Shown here: piece by piece, positions 19,148 to 35,566 of the stretch | Position numbering within the stretch: the stretch's first letter is position 1 | Layout: each line of letters opens with the position of its first letter | From: Stutzerimonas azotifigens | GTDB lineage: Bacteria > Pseudomonadota > Gammaproteobacteria > Pseudomonadales > Pseudomonadaceae | Direction of reading: 5' to 3' | Assembly (NCBI RefSeq): GCF_013522725.1 | Contig: NZ_JAAMRF010000001.1 | Span: 248,001 to 312,000 of the forward strand | DNA: 64,000 nucleotides | The notes under the pieces: generated by a model | Told to the model about the DNA's origin: nothing | Database searches by the model: none | What the model saw: only the letters and a program-made list of their open reading frames with translations | Program-made: the position numbers and the translations under genes

Positions 19148-19151
<4 letters not shown>
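18204..19151 (+). CDS. rsmH: 16S rRNA (cytosine-1402 N4) methyltransferase RsmH (MraW)
   Basis: SAM-dependent methyltransferase that, with RsmI, produces m4Cm at C1402 of 16S rRNA. The 315-residue product has [13 protein letters not shown], the SAM-binding [38 protein letters not shown], and the C-terminal [17 protein letters not shown] and [15 protein letters not shown] motifs. It starts with GTG inside the mraZ stop and overlaps ftsL as ATGA. Both enzymes for this nucleotide, RsmI and RsmH, lie about 1.2 kb apart here. Confidence 0.97.
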
Positions 19152-21161
<2,010 letters not shown>

Positions 21162-21162
<1 letters not shown>

Positions 21163-22625
21163 TGCCCATGCCGCTCAATCAGTTGCTGGTCCAGGCCGAC
21201 ACCGCCGTTCTGGTACGTGAGCTCACGCTCGACAGCCGCAAGGTGCTGCCGGGCGATCTGTTTCTTGCTGTGCCTGGTCTCGAGCAGGACGGCCGCGCCC
21301 ACATTGCCGATGCGATCGCACGCGGCGCGGCGGCCGTCGCGTACGAGGCCGAAGGCGCTCAGCCGGTGCAGGCCGATGGTGCCGTACTGGTTCCGGTCCG
21401 TCAGCTCGGTGCACAACTGTCGGCAATCGCCGGACGTTTCTATGGCGAGCCGAGCCGTGGCTTGCACATGGTTGGCGTGACGGGCACCAATGGCAAGACC
21501 AGTGTCAGCCAGCTCGTCGCCCAGGCGCTCGACGCGCTCGGCGAGCGTTGCGGAATTATCGGCACACTTGGTACCGGCTTCCATGGGCAGCTGGAGCAAG
21601 GACGTCACACCACACCCGATGCAATCGGTGTGCAGGCGACTCTGGCCAACCTGCGCAAGGGTGGAGCGCGCGCGGTCGCGATGGAGGTCTCGTCCCACGG
21701 CCTGGCCCAGGGACGCGTTGCGGCGCTGAAGTTCGATGTCGCGGTGTTCACCAATTTGTCGCGCGATCACCTCGATTATCACGGCAGCATGCAGGCTTAT
21801 GGCGAAGCCAAGGCGCAGTTGTTCGCCACCCAGGGGTTGCGCTGCCGTGTACTCAATCTCGACGATCCGTTCGGTCGCGAACTCGCGGCTGCGCCCCACG
21901 AGTCGCGCATCATTGGTTACAGCCTGGAAGATGCATCCGCCTACCTGTATTGCCCCGAGGCGACGCTGGGAGACGATGGCATCCATGCACGGCTGGTCAC
22001 GCCGCAAGGCGAGTATGCGCTGCGCAGCCCGCTGCTGGGACGGTTCAACCTGAGCAATGTGCTCGCTGCGGTGGGTGCGCTGCTCGGAATGAACTACCCG
22101 CTCGACGAGGTCCTGAAGGTCATGCCGGCGCTGCAGGGGCCCGAGGGGCGCATGCAGCGCCTCGGCGGCGGAGAACAGCCGCTGGTGGTGGTCGACTACG
22201 CGCATACGCCAGATGCCTTGGAAAAGGTGCTCGACGCCCTGCGGCCGCACGCTCGCGGCAAGCTGCTTTGCCTGTTCGGCTGCGGTGGTGCCCGTGACAG
22301 CGGCAAGCGGCCGCTCATGGCAAAGATCGCCGAGCGCCTAGCCGACCAGGTGGTGGTCACCGACGACAATCCACGCACCGAAGCCCCTGCGCTGATTCTC
22401 GAGGATATTCGTGCCGGTTTCGCTCGGCCGGGCGCGGTCCGCTTCGTGTCGGGACGGGAGCGTGCGATTGCCGAAATCATCGCTGGCGCCGCGGCGAACG
22501 ACGTCGTGCTGCTCGCCGGCAAGGGTCACGAGGACTATCAGGAAATCAACGGTGAGCGTCTGCCTTTCTCCGACCTCGAGCAGGCGCGCAAGGCGCTCGA
22601 CAACTGGGAGGCGGCCAATGTTTGA
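21162..22625 (+). CDS. murE: UDP-MurNAc-L-Ala-D-Glu:meso-diaminopimelate ligase
   Basis: Adds the third residue of the peptidoglycan stem peptide. The 487-residue Mur ligase has the ATP loop GVTGTNGKTS near residues 105-115 and the C-domain motif DNPRTEAP. The DNPR sequence marks meso-diaminopimelate rather than lysine as substrate. It starts on the last base of the ftsI stop codon and overlaps murF by eight bases. Confidence 0.97.
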
Positions 22626-23994
22626 CCCGATGCGTTTGAGTCAGCTTGTGCAGCCGCTTTCGGCGCGTCTGGTCGGCCAGGATGAGCAATTCTCGTCCGT
22701 CAGCACCGACAGCCGTGCGATCGAGCCTGGGCAGTTGTTCGTCGCGCTGACCGGACCTCGTTTCGACGGGCACGATTACCTCGAGCAGGTTGCAGCCCGT
22801 GGCGCCGTCGCCGCGCTGGTCGAACGCAAAGTCCAGGGCGCTATGCTGCCGCAGTTGGTCGTGGCCGATACACGCCTCGCGCTGGGCCAGCTCGGCGCGC
22901 TCAACCGGGACCGTTTCAGAGGCCCGGTCGCTGCCATTACCGGTTCGAGCGGCAAGACCAGCGTCAAGGAGCTGCTGGCCAGCATCCTGCGCTCGGCGTT
23001 TGGCGAAACCGGTGTGTTGGCGACGCGCGGCAATCTGAACAACGAGCTGGGCGTGCCGCTCACGCTGCTCGAGCTCGCGCCCGACCATCGTGCCGCGGTG
23101 ATCGAACTTGGCGCGTCGCGTATGGGCGAGATCGCCTACACGGTCGGCCTGGTCCGGCCGCGTGTCAGCGTGATCAACAATGCCGGAACCGCCCATGTCG
23201 GCGAGTTCGGTGGCCCGGAAAAGATCGTCCAGGCCAAGGGCGAGATTCTCGAAGGGCTGAGCGACGGCGGTGTGGCCATCCTCAACCGTGACGACAAGGC
23301 CTATGCGGTCTGGGAAAAGCGTGCGGCCGGCCATCGGGTGCTGAGCTTCGGACTGGAAAGCGCGCTGGCTGATTTCTATCCCGGCTCGATTGCCTACGAT
23401 CTGCGCGGCTGCCCGAGCTTCACCCTGTTCAGCCCGGTGGGGTCCGCCCGGGTTCAGTTGAACCTGCTCGGCCGCCACAACGTGGCCAATGCCCTGGCCG
23501 CGGCTGCGGCGGCCCATGCTCTGGGCATGAGCCTGGAACATATCGTTGCCGGTCTGCAGCAGCTGCAGCCGGTCAAGGGACGTGCCGTGGCGCAGATCGC
23601 CGCTAACGGTGCACGGGTCATCGATGACAGCTACAACGCCAATCCTGCCTCCATGTGCGCCGCGGTGGACGTGCTCACGGGGTTCTCCGGGCGCAAGGTA
23701 TTGGCGCTCGGTGACATGGGTGAGCTGGGCGAATGGGCCGAGGAAGGACATCGCGAGGTCGGCGCGTATGCCGCCGGGAAGGTGGACGTGCTTTACGGCA
23801 TCGGCCCGCTGATGACCCACGCAGTCGCAGCCTTTGGCGCCGGTGGCCGACATTTCGCCGACCAGCCCAGTCTGATCGAAGCGCTCCAGGCCGAGCGCGG
23901 CAGCACAACCACTATTTTAATCAAAGGCTCGCGCAGCGCGGCGATGGACAAGATCGTCGCCGCCCTGTGCCCACCGGCCAGGGAGAAACATTGA
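22618..23994 (+). CDS. murF: UDP-MurNAc-tripeptide:D-alanyl-D-alanine ligase
   Basis: Adds D-Ala-D-Ala to finish the UDP-MurNAc-pentapeptide. The 458-residue product has the ATP loop [31 protein letters not shown], and the C-domain signature [14 protein letters not shown] chose the ATG at 22618, which yields the family N terminus [10 protein letters not shown]; the open frame upstream is murE read in another frame. The stop overlaps the mraY start. Confidence 0.96.
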   Translation: MFDPMRLSQLVQPLSARLVGQDEQFSSVSTDSRAIEPGQLFVALTGPRFDGHDYLEQVAARGAVAALVERKVQGAMLPQLVVADTRLALGQLGALNRDRFRGPVAAITGSSGKTSVKELLASILRSAFGETGVLATRGNLNNELGVPLTLLELAPDHRAAVIELGASRMGEIAYTVGLVRPRVSVINNAGTAHVGEFGGPEKIVQAKGEILEGLSDGGVAILNRDDKAYAVWEKRAAGHRVLSFGLESALADFYPGSIAYDLRGCPSFTLFSPVGSARVQLNLLGRHNVANALAAAAAAHALGMSLEHIVAGLQQLQPVKGRAVAQIAANGARVIDDSYNANPASMCAAVDVLTGFSGRKVLALGDMGELGEWAEEGHREVGAYAAGKVDVLYGIGPLMTHAVAAFGAGGRHFADQPSLIEALQAERGSTTTILIKGSRSAAMDKIVAALCPPAREKH

Positions 23995-25076
23995 TGCTGC
24001 TGCTGCTCGCGGAGTATCTGCAACAGTTCCACAAGGGATTCTCGGTCTTCCAGTACCTGACCCTGCGCGGAATTCTCGGCGTGCTGACCGCGCTGGTGCT
24101 GTCGCTGTGCATGGGTCCCTGGCTGATCCGTACCCTGCAGATCCGCCAGATCGGCCAGGCTGTGCGCAATGATGGTCCGCAATCGCACCTGTCCAAGTCC
24201 GGCACGCCGACCATGGGCGGTGCGCTGATTCTCAGCGCCATCACGATCAGCACGTTGCTCTGGGCCGACCTGTCGAACCGCTATGTATGGGTGGTGCTGG
24301 CGGTGACACTGCTGTTCGGTGCGATCGGCTGGGTCGATGATTACCGCAAGGTGATCGAGAAGAACTCCCGCGGCCTGCCGAGCCGCTGGAAGTATTTCTG
24401 GCAGTCGGTCTTTGGTCTGGGCGCTGCGACCTTCCTTTATGTCACCGCGCAAAACCCGATCGAAACGACGTTCATCATGCCGCTCTTGAAGAACATCGAG
24501 ATCCCGCTGGGCGTGGGCTTCATCGTGCTGAGCTACTTCGTGATCGTCGGCTCGAGCAATGCGGTCAACCTCACCGATGGCCTGGATGGGCTGGCGATCA
24601 TGCCGACGGTGATGGTGGGCGGTGCCTTGGGAATCTTCTGCTACCTCTCCGGCAACGCGAATTTCTCCGAATACCTGCTGATCCCGAACGTGCCTGGCGC
24701 CGGTGAACTGATCGTGTTCAGCGGCGCGCTGATCGGTGCGGGGCTTGGTTTTCTCTGGTTCAACACCTATCCGGCACAGGTGTTCATGGGCGACGTCGGC
24801 GCACTGGCGCTGGGCGCGGCGCTCGGCACCATCGCCGTGATCGTCCGCCAGGAGATCGTGCTGTTCATCATGGGTGGCGTCTTCGTCATGGAAACCCTGT
24901 CGGTGATGATCCAGGTCGCCTCGTTCAAGCTGACCGGCAAGCGCGTGTTCCGCATGGCACCGATTCACCACCATTTCGAACTCAAAGGCTGGCCTGAGCC
25001 GCGCGTCATCGTGCGGTTCTGGATCATCACCGTGATCCTGGTGCTGGTCGGTCTTGCCACATTGAAGCTGAGGTAA
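23994..25076 (+). CDS. mraY: Phospho-MurNAc-pentapeptide translocase MraY
   Basis: Integral membrane enzyme that makes lipid I by moving phospho-MurNAc-pentapeptide to undecaprenyl phosphate. It has 360 residues and about ten membrane segments. Signature motifs are [19 protein letters not shown] with catalytic aspartates, [13 protein letters not shown], and the HHHFE motif ([13 protein letters not shown]). The ATG at 23994 overlaps the murF stop. Confidence 0.97.
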   Translation: MLLLLAEYLQQFHKGFSVFQYLTLRGILGVLTALVLSLCMGPWLIRTLQIRQIGQAVRNDGPQSHLSKSGTPTMGGALILSAITISTLLWADLSNRYVWVVLAVTLLFGAIGWVDDYRKVIEKNSRGLPSRWKYFWQSVFGLGAATFLYVTAQNPIETTFIMPLLKNIEIPLGVGFIVLSYFVIVGSSNAVNLTDGLDGLAIMPTVMVGGALGIFCYLSGNANFSEYLLIPNVPGAGELIVFSGALIGAGLGFLWFNTYPAQVFMGDVGALALGAALGTIAVIVRQEIVLFIMGGVFVMETLSVMIQVASFKLTGKRVFRMAPIHHHFELKGWPEPRVIVRFWIITVILVLVGLATLKLR

Positions 25077-25082
25077 CCCAGA

Positions 25083-26426
25083 GTGCTGATCGCTTCCGAC
25101 CAGTTCCGCATCGTTGTCGGTCTCGGCAAGAGCGGCATGTCCCTGGTTCGCCATCTGGCGCACCGGGGGTTTGCCTTTGCCGTCGCCGACACGCGTGCGA
25201 ACCCGCCGGAGCTGGAGACGCTCAGGAATCAGTATCCGCAGGTCGAGGTTCGCTGCGGCGAACTGGATGTCGAGTTCCTCTGCCGCGCCAGCGAACTGCT
25301 GGTCAGCCCGGGGCTGGCCCTGAGCACGCCGGCACTGCAGGCAGCCGCTGCGCGTGGCGTGAAGATAAGCGGCGATATCGAGCTGTTTGCCCGTGAAGCC
25401 AAGGCACCGATCGTGGCCATCACCGGCTCCAATGCCAAGAGCACCGTGACCACGCTGGTGGGCGAAATGGCTGCCGCCGCGGGGCGCCATGTCGCCGTGG
25501 GCGGCAACCTGGGCACGCCTGCACTGGATCTGCTCGATGATTCTGTAGAGCTGTACGTCATCGAGCTGTCGAGCTTCCAGCTGGAAACTACCGATCAGCT
25601 GGACGCTGAAGTCGCCACCTGCCTGAATATCAGCGAAGACCACATGGACCGCTACAGCGGCCTGCCGGCCTATCACCAGGCCAAGCACCGGATTTTTCGC
25701 GGTGCTCGCCAAGTGGTGTTCAACCGTGACGACCGCCTGAGCCGCCCGCTGGTTCGCGAAGACATTCCGCTCTGGTCGTTCGGCCTCGGTCGTCCGGATT
25801 TCAAAGGTTTCGGCCTGATCGAAGAGGGCGGCGAGAAGCACCTGGCGTTCCAGTTCGACGCCCTGCTGCCGGTGCGCGAACTGAAGATGCGCGGTGCCCA
25901 CAACCAGTCCAATGCGCTTGCGGCCCTTGCGCTGGGCCACGCGGTGGGCTTGCCCTTCGAGCCCATGCTGCAAGCGCTGCGTACGTTCACCGGGCTGCCG
26001 CACCGCTGCCAGTGGGTCGGCGAACGCCGCGGAGTCTCCTACTATGACGACTCCAAGGCGACCAACGTCGGCGCGGCGCTGGCCGCCATCGAAGGGTTGG
26101 GTGCGGATATCGAGGGCAAACTTGTGCTGGTTGCCGGTGGCGACGGCAAGGGTGCCGACTTCAACGCGCTACGGGCACCGGTCGAGCGATTCTGCCGCAG
26201 TGCGATCCTGCTCGGCCGCGACGCGGAGCGGCTTGCCGAGACGCTCAAGGGCGCAGTGCCTCTGGTATTCGTGAAGACGCTCGATGAGGCGGTTCGTGAA
26301 GCCGCAGAGCAGGCGCAGCAGGGCGATGCGGTATTGCTTTCGCCGGCCTGCGCCAGCCTCGACATGTTCAAGAATTTTGAAGAGCGCGGTCGCCTGTTCG
26401 CCGCTGCGGTGGAGGCGCTCGTCTGA
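25083..26426 (+). CDS. murD: UDP-MurNAc-L-alanine:D-glutamate ligase
   Basis: Adds D-Glu to UDP-MurNAc-L-Ala. The 447 residues begin with a Rossmann segment (RIVVGLGKSGMSLVRHLA) and include the ATP loop ITGSNAKSTVTTLVG, the carbamylated-Lys region (LNISEDHMDRY) and HRCQWVGERRGVSYYDDSKATN. The start is GTG, six bases after mraY. Its stop overlaps the ftsW ATG as TGATG. Confidence 0.96.
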   Translation: MLIASDQFRIVVGLGKSGMSLVRHLAHRGFAFAVADTRANPPELETLRNQYPQVEVRCGELDVEFLCRASELLVSPGLALSTPALQAAAARGVKISGDIELFAREAKAPIVAITGSNAKSTVTTLVGEMAAAAGRHVAVGGNLGTPALDLLDDSVELYVIELSSFQLETTDQLDAEVATCLNISEDHMDRYSGLPAYHQAKHRIFRGARQVVFNRDDRLSRPLVREDIPLWSFGLGRPDFKGFGLIEEGGEKHLAFQFDALLPVRELKMRGAHNQSNALAALALGHAVGLPFEPMLQALRTFTGLPHRCQWVGERRGVSYYDDSKATNVGAALAAIEGLGADIEGKLVLVAGGDGKGADFNALRAPVERFCRSAILLGRDAERLAETLKGAVPLVFVKTLDEAVREAAEQAQQGDAVLLSPACASLDMFKNFEERGRLFAAAVEALV

Positions 26427-27655
26427 TGCTCCAGACTCTGCTCAACTCACCGTCCCCCGTCTTCAGCCGTCGCGGCTTCATGGACGTCGACTATCCGATG
26501 CTGGCTGGCTGCCTGGCGCTGCTCGGCCTGGGACTGGTGATGATCGCCTCGGCGTCGTCGGAGGTTGCCGCGGTGAACGCCGGCAACGCGCTCTATCACA
26601 TGATCCGTCACCTGGTGTATCTGATGATCGGCTTGGGCGTCGCCGGCCTGGTCCTTCTGGTGCCCCTGGCCAATTGGCAGCGTCTGGACTGGATGCTGCT
26701 GCTCGGCGCCTTCGTACTGCTGGTACTGGTGCTGGTGCCCGGCATTGGCCGTGAGGTGAACGGTTCGATGCGCTGGATCGGTTTTGGCGCCTTCAACGTG
26801 CAGCCGTCCGAGCTGGCCAAGCTATTCGTGGTGATCTACCTCGCGGGTTACCTGGTGCGCCGTCAGGAGGAGGTCCGGGAAAGTTGGGCCGGTTTCTTCA
26901 AGCCTTTCGTCGTGTTGCTGCCGATGGCTGGCCTGTTGCTGATGGAACCCGACTTCGGTGCGACCGTGGTGATGATGGGCGCCGCGGCTGCGATGTTGTT
27001 TCTCGGCGGTGTCGGGCTGTTCCGTTTCGGCCTGATGGTGGTGCTTGCGGTCGGCGCGGTGTTCATTCTCGTGCAGACCCAGGAATACCGCCTGCAGCGC
27101 CTGATCACTTTTACCGACCCCTGGGCGGACCAGTACGGTGCCGGCTACCAGTTGACGCAGGCGCTGATCGCGTTCGGTCGCGGCGAATGGTTCGGCGTCG
27201 GGCTGGGTAACAGCGTTCAGAAGCAGTTCTACCTGCCCGAAGCCCACACCGACTTCGTGTTCTCGGTGCTGGCCGAAGAGCTGGGCATGGTCGGCGCACT
27301 GGCGACCGTGGCGCTGTTCGGTTTCGTCGGTATCCGCGCGCTGTATATCGGTCTGTGGGCGGAAAAGGCCAAGCAGTTCTTCGCCGCCTATGTCGCCTGG
27401 GGACTGGCATTTCTCTGGATCGGTCAGTTCTTGATCAACGTGGGGGTGAACGTCGGGTTGCTACCAACCAAGGGCCTGACGTTGCCGTTCCTCAGCTACG
27501 GTGGCAGCTCGTTGGTGGTGACCTGCCTGAGCATGGCGCTGCTGCTGCGTATCGAATGGGAAAGCCGCACGGTACTCGGCAGCGAAGACGCCGATTTCAG
27601 CGAAGACGACTTTCCCGAGGATGTTAAGGCTGGGGGGCTCGCCCATGGCCGGTAA
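26426..27655 (+). CDS. ftsW: Septal peptidoglycan glycosyltransferase FtsW (SEDS)
   Basis: SEDS-family polymerase that forms glycan strands at the septum with FtsI. The 409 residues include about ten membrane segments. Family signatures seen are GREVNGSMRWIGFGAFNVQPSE, AEELGMVGAL and the C-terminal GLTLPFLSYGGSSL. The tail after the last membrane segment is acidic (about 385-400, EDADFSEDDFPED). It overlaps murG by 11 bases. Confidence 0.96.
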   Translation: MLQTLLNSPSPVFSRRGFMDVDYPMLAGCLALLGLGLVMIASASSEVAAVNAGNALYHMIRHLVYLMIGLGVAGLVLLVPLANWQRLDWMLLLGAFVLLVLVLVPGIGREVNGSMRWIGFGAFNVQPSELAKLFVVIYLAGYLVRRQEEVRESWAGFFKPFVVLLPMAGLLLMEPDFGATVVMMGAAAAMLFLGGVGLFRFGLMVVLAVGAVFILVQTQEYRLQRLITFTDPWADQYGAGYQLTQALIAFGRGEWFGVGLGNSVQKQFYLPEAHTDFVFSVLAEELGMVGALATVALFGFVGIRALYIGLWAEKAKQFFAAYVAWGLAFLWIGQFLINVGVNVGLLPTKGLTLPFLSYGGSSLVVTCLSMALLLRIEWESRTVLGSEDADFSEDDFPEDVKAGGLAHGR

Positions 27656-28707
27656 CGTGGTGATCATGGCTGGCGGCACCGGGGGCCACGTGTTCCCGGC
27701 GCTGGCGTGCGCCAAGGAATTCCAGGCGCGTGGTTATGCGGTCCACTGGCTGGGCACACCCCGCGGAATCGAGAACGAGCTGGTACCGGCCGCTGGGCTA
27801 CCGCTGCACCTGATCCATGTCAGCGGCCTACGCGGCAAAGGCGCTCTGTCGCTGCTCAAGGCGCCGTTCCAGCTGCTGCGCTCGTTGTTCCAGGCGCGCA
27901 GCCTGATGCGCCGGCTGGAACCGGTATGCGTGCTGGGCCTGGGTGGTTATGTCACCGGTCCCGGTGGTCTTGCCGCCAGGCTTGCCGGTGCGCCGCTGGT
28001 GATTCACGAGCAGAACGCCGTAGCCGGTACCGCCAATCGCAGTCTGGCGCCGATCGCCCGTCGTGTGTGCGAAGCCTTCCCGGACACCTTTGCCAGCGGC
28101 CCCAAGCGCCGTACCACCGGCAATCCGGTACGCGAGGAGCTGTTTCTCGAAACGCCACGTCAGACGCTGCGCGACCGTCGGCCTCGTTTGCTGGTGCTCG
28201 GCGGCAGTCTGGGGGCAGAACCGCTGAACAAACTGGTACCTGCAGCGCTCGCCATGCTGGCGCCGGAGCTGCGCCCGGAGGTCTTCCATCAGGCCGGCAA
28301 GCAGCATGCGGACCTGACTACCGAGCGCTACCGCGACGTCGGCGTCGAGGCGCAAGTAGCCCCTTTCATAAAGGATATGGCGCATGCCTATGCCTGGGCC
28401 GACCTGGTGATCTGCCGTGCAGGCGCGTTGACGGTCAGCGAGCTGGCGGCGGCGGGACTGCCGTCGTTCCTGATTCCGCTACCCCATGCGATCGACGATC
28501 ACCAGACACGCAACGCCCAGTATCTGGCCAACGAGGGCGCCGCCGTCCTTCTTCCACAAGCCAAGACCGATGCGGCGCTACTCGCCGCACAGTTGACCGA
28601 GGTAATGATGCAGCCGGAAAAACTCAAGGCCATGGGGGCCACCGCGCGCCGGCTGGCGCGACCGGATGCGACGCGCACGGTTGTCGACATTTGCCTGGAG
28701 GTGGCTC

Positions 28708-28715
<8 letters not shown>
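27645..28715 (+). CDS. murG: Lipid II-forming GlcNAc transferase MurG
   Basis: Membrane-associated GT-B enzyme that converts lipid I to lipid II. It has 356 residues with the N-terminal glycine loop [14 protein letters not shown], a second loop [13 protein letters not shown], and [19 protein letters not shown] in the UDP-GlcNAc site. I chose the ATG at 27645, which places the glycine loop at the family position. The stop lies within the murC start region. Confidence 0.96.
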
Positions 28716-31112
<2,397 letters not shown>

Positions 31113-31115
31113 TCC

Positions 31116-31973
31116 ATGGTCGCCATGCTGCGTCACACTCAACCGATCGGCCGTAGCCCGCTGCGCAAACCCGCGCAGCGCGGCGCCAGTCGGCTGGTGG
31201 TGCGCGAGCCGCTTTCGGCTCGGCTGCCCAAGCCGAGCCTGAGCGGCCTCAAGCGGGTGATGTGGCCGGTGCTGCTGGCCGGTCTGGCGGTGGGCGGCTA
31301 CGAGCTGAGCCAAATGCTGCTGCCCTATGCGGATCGGCCCATCGCGAAGGTCAGCGTTCAGGGCGAGCTCGGCTACGTCAGCCAGCAGGCGATCCAGCGC
31401 CGCATCGCGCCGTTCGTCGAGGCGAGCTTTTTCACGGTTGATCTCAAGGCCATGCGCCACGACCTTGAGCAGATGCCCTGGATCGCTCACGCCGAAGTAA
31501 GACGCGTCTGGCCCGACCAGGTAATGGTGCGGTTGGACGAACAATTGCCGATTGCCCGCTGGGGCGATGAGGCATTGCTCAATAACAAGGGCGAGGCTTT
31601 TGCGCCCAACGAACTTGCCAACTATGGACACTTGCCACAACTCCAAGGTCCGAAACGCGCTCAGCAACGGGTAATGCAGCAATACCAGATGCTTAGCCAA
31701 ATGCTGCGTCCGATGGGCTTCTCCATCACACGACTGGAACTGCGCGAACGCGGAAGCTGGTTCTTGACGACCGGGCAGGGGGTAGAACTCCTGCTGGGTC
31801 GCGATCACGTCGTGGAAAAGGTGCGCCGATTCATCACCATTTACGAAAAGGCGCTCAAGCAGCAGAGCGAGAACATCGCGCGGATCGACCTGCGTTATTC
31901 CAACGGCCTGGCCGTGGCGTGGCGCGAGCCCATCCCGACCGCAACGGAACCTACCGTTGCGGTGAAGAATTGA
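31116..31973 (+). CDS. ftsQ: Cell division protein FtsQ
   Basis: Bitopic divisome scaffold that recruits FtsB and FtsL. The 285 residues have a basic cytoplasmic region (about 1-45), one membrane helix (about 48-66, [19 protein letters not shown]), a periplasmic POTRA domain starting [14 protein letters not shown], and a beta domain ending in the [18 protein letters not shown] motif. It lies between ddlB and ftsA as expected for the dcw order. Confidence 0.95.
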   Translation: MVAMLRHTQPIGRSPLRKPAQRGASRLVVREPLSARLPKPSLSGLKRVMWPVLLAGLAVGGYELSQMLLPYADRPIAKVSVQGELGYVSQQAIQRRIAPFVEASFFTVDLKAMRHDLEQMPWIAHAEVRRVWPDQVMVRLDEQLPIARWGDEALLNNKGEAFAPNELANYGHLPQLQGPKRAQQRVMQQYQMLSQMLRPMGFSITRLELRERGSWFLTTGQGVELLLGRDHVVEKVRRFITIYEKALKQQSENIARIDLRYSNGLAVAWREPIPTATEPTVAVKN

Positions 31974-31986
31974 GGAACGGAAGAAC

Positions 31987-33234
31987 ATGTCAAGTGTGCA
32001 AAGCGGCAAGATGATCGTCGGCCTCGACATCGGCACCTCCAAGGTGGTGGCGCTGGTCGGTGAGGTGACCCCGGACGGGGCTATCGAGATCGTCGGTATC
32101 GGTACCCATCCCTCCCGGGGTTTGAAGAAGGGTGTCGTGGTCAATATCGAGTCCACGGTGCAGTCGATCCAGCGCGCCGTCGAGGAAGCCCAGCTGATGG
32201 CTGGCTGCCGCATCCATTCGGCGTTCGTCGGCCTGGCCGGCAACCACATCCGCAGCCTGAACTCCCATGGCATCGTCGCCATCCGCGATCGCGAGGTCAG
32301 CACCGCGGACCTGGAACGTGTCCTCGATGCCGCACAGGCGGTCGCGATTCCTTCCGATCAGCGTGTATTGCACACGCTGCCTCAGGATTACGTGATCGAT
32401 AACCAGGAGGGCGTGCGCGAGCCTCTGGGAATGTCCGGCGTGCGTCTGGAAGCCAAGGTGCACGTGGTGACCTGCGCGGTTAACGCGGCGCAGAACATCG
32501 AGAAATGCGTACGCCGCTGCGGGCTGGAAGTCGACGACATCATCCTCGAGCAATTGGCTTCGGCCCATGCGGTGCTGACCGACGACGAAAAGGAGTTGGG
32601 CGTCTGCCTGGTGGATATCGGTGGCGGTACGACCGACATCTGCATCTTCACCGAAGGTGCCATTCGCCACACCGCAGTGATCCCGATCGCCGGCGATCAG
32701 GTCACCAACGACATCGCCATGGCGTTGCGTACGCCGACCCAGTACGCCGAGGAAATCAAAGTTCGCTACGCCTGCGCGTTGGCCAAGTTGGCCGGTGCCG
32801 GGGAGACGATCAAAGTACCGAGCGTCGGAGAACGTCCGCTGCGGGAACTCTCGCGTCAAGCCTTGGCCGAAGTGGTGGAGCCGCGTTACGACGAGCTCTT
32901 CACCCTTATCCAGGCCGAGCTGCGCCGCAGCGGCTACGAGGATCTGATCCCCGCAGGGATCGTCCTCACAGGCGGTACTTCGAAAATGGAAGGCGCCGTC
33001 GAGCTGGCCGAGGAAATCTTCCATATGCCGGTGCGCCTAGGCGTGCCGCAGAACGTCAAGGGCCTGGCCGACGTAGTGCGTAACCCCATCTATTCCACTG
33101 GTGTGGGCCTGTTGCTGTACGGGCTGCAAAAGCAGACCGATGGCGTGTCCATGTCCGGCCTCGGCAATTTCGGCGACGAATCAAAACCATCTGTTCTGGA
33201 ACGGCTCAAGAGCTGGGTTCAGGGCAATTTCTAA
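31987..33234 (+). CDS. ftsA: Cell division protein FtsA
   Basis: Actin-like ATPase that tethers FtsZ to the membrane. The 415 residues contain IVGLDIGTSKVVALVGE at the start, the SHS2-type 1C domain (about 85-165), the nucleotide-binding VDIGGGTTDICIF and GIVLTGGTSKMEG, and a C-terminal amphipathic membrane helix (VLERLKSWVQGNF). An AGGAACGGAAG ribosome region precedes the ATG. Confidence 0.97.
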   Translation: MSSVQSGKMIVGLDIGTSKVVALVGEVTPDGAIEIVGIGTHPSRGLKKGVVVNIESTVQSIQRAVEEAQLMAGCRIHSAFVGLAGNHIRSLNSHGIVAIRDREVSTADLERVLDAAQAVAIPSDQRVLHTLPQDYVIDNQEGVREPLGMSGVRLEAKVHVVTCAVNAAQNIEKCVRRCGLEVDDIILEQLASAHAVLTDDEKELGVCLVDIGGGTTDICIFTEGAIRHTAVIPIAGDQVTNDIAMALRTPTQYAEEIKVRYACALAKLAGAGETIKVPSVGERPLRELSRQALAEVVEPRYDELFTLIQAELRRSGYEDLIPAGIVLTGGTSKMEGAVELAEEIFHMPVRLGVPQNVKGLADVVRNPIYSTGVGLLLYGLQKQTDGVSMSGLGNFGDESKPSVLERLKSWVQGNF

Positions 33235-33282
33235 CAGTGCAACCGCAACACCAAAACTAGAAACTTGAAAGGAGAGAGGGAC

Positions 33283-34470
33283 ATGTTCGAACTCGTAGAT
33301 CATACCCCGCAAAGCGCAGTGATTAAGGTCATCGGCGTCGGCGGCGGCGGCGGCAATGCCGTCAACCACATGGTGCGCAACAGCGTCGAAGGCGTGGAGT
33401 TCATCTGCGCCAACACCGATGCCCAGGCGTTGAAGAAGATCGAAGCCCGTTCCGTGCTGCAACTGGGATCGGCCATCACCAAGGGTCTCGGCGCCGGGAC
33501 CAATCCGGAAATTGGCCGCCAGGCCGCCATGGAGGACCGCGAGCGTATCGCCGAAGTCCTGCAGGGCGCCGACATGGTGTTCATCACTACCGGCATGGGT
33601 GGTGGTACCGGTACCGGCGCTGCGCCGATCATCGCTTCGGTGGCCAAGGAAATGGGCATCCTTACCGTCGCAGTGGTCACCCGTCCCTTCCCGTTCGAAG
33701 GGCGTCGCCGCATGCAGGTGGCCGATGAGGGCATTCGCGCGCTGTCCGAGTGCGTCGACTCGCTGATCACCATCCCCAACGAGAAGCTGCTGACCATCCT
33801 GGGCAAGGATGCGAGCCTGCTGTCCGCCTTCGCCAAGGCTGACGACGTGCTGGCCGGCGCGGTCCGCGGTATCTCCGACATCATGCAGCGTCCGGGCCTG
33901 ATGAACGTCGACTTTGCCGACGTGAAGACTGTCATGGGCGAAATGGGCATGGCGATGATGGGCACCGGCTGCGCCAGCGGCCCGAACCGCGCTCGCGAAG
34001 CCACCGAGGCGGCCATCCGCAATCCGCTGCTCGAAGACGTTAACCTCCAAGGTGCCCGCGGCATCCTGGTGAACATCACGGCCGGTCTGGATCTGTCGCT
34101 GGGCGAATACGCCGCCGTTGGTGAAATCATCGAGGCATTCGCTTCGGAGCATGCCACCGTCAAGGTAGGCGCAGTTATCGACGCGGACATGCACGACGAG
34201 CTGCACGTAACGGTTGTCGCCACCGGTCTCGGACCGCGCATGGAAAAGCCGGTCAAGGTCGTTGACAATACGGTGCAGACCGCTGCGATGGCCGCCCCGG
34301 CAGCAGCACAGCCTCAACGTGCCGAGCAGTCGTCGGTGAACTACCGCGACCTGGAGCGCCCGACCGTGATGCGTAATCAAGCCGGAGCTGCGACTGCCGC
34401 GAAAATGAACCCGCAGGACGATCTGGATTATCTGGATATTCCAGCGTTCCTGCGCCGTCAGGCTGATTGA
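33283..34470 (+). CDS. ftsZ: Cell division GTPase FtsZ
   Basis: Tubulin-like GTPase that forms the Z ring. The 395 residues have the N-terminal VIGVGGGGGNAVNHM, the tubulin signature GGGTGTGAAP, the T7 loop NVDFADVKTVM, a variable Ala/Gln-rich linker (about 320-375) and the conserved C-terminal peptide LDIPAFLRRQ that binds FtsA and ZipA. The ATG at 33283 follows a strong AAAGGAGAGAGG site; the longer frame from 33265 is in the leader. The 48-base gap after ftsA may hold another promoter. Confidence 0.98.
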   Translation: MFELVDHTPQSAVIKVIGVGGGGGNAVNHMVRNSVEGVEFICANTDAQALKKIEARSVLQLGSAITKGLGAGTNPEIGRQAAMEDRERIAEVLQGADMVFITTGMGGGTGTGAAPIIASVAKEMGILTVAVVTRPFPFEGRRRMQVADEGIRALSECVDSLITIPNEKLLTILGKDASLLSAFAKADDVLAGAVRGISDIMQRPGLMNVDFADVKTVMGEMGMAMMGTGCASGPNRAREATEAAIRNPLLEDVNLQGARGILVNITAGLDLSLGEYAAVGEIIEAFASEHATVKVGAVIDADMHDELHVTVVATGLGPRMEKPVKVVDNTVQTAAMAAPAAAQPQRAEQSSVNYRDLERPTVMRNQAGAATAAKMNPQDDLDYLDIPAFLRRQAD

Positions 34471-34497
34471 AGGAGTCAATCACAGCGATCGCGCTGA

Positions 34498-35493
<996 letters not shown>

Positions 35494-35515
35494 GCAATAC
35501 TCTCCTTTCTTTTGA

Positions 35516-35542
35516 GGCCACCTTCGGGTGGCCTTTTTTTTT
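35516..35542 (+). terminator. Intrinsic terminator of lpxC / dcw cluster
   Basis: GGCCACC, TTCG tetraloop, GGTGGCC, then nine T. Confidence 0.93.
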
Positions 35543-35566
35543 GCGGGATCGTTGCTCTTTTACGGA

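Noticed and set aside
23793..26003. 736-residue minus-strand frame over mraY and murD
   Set aside because: Antisense to intact dcw genes, with a low-complexity Gln/His/Asp composition and no family features.
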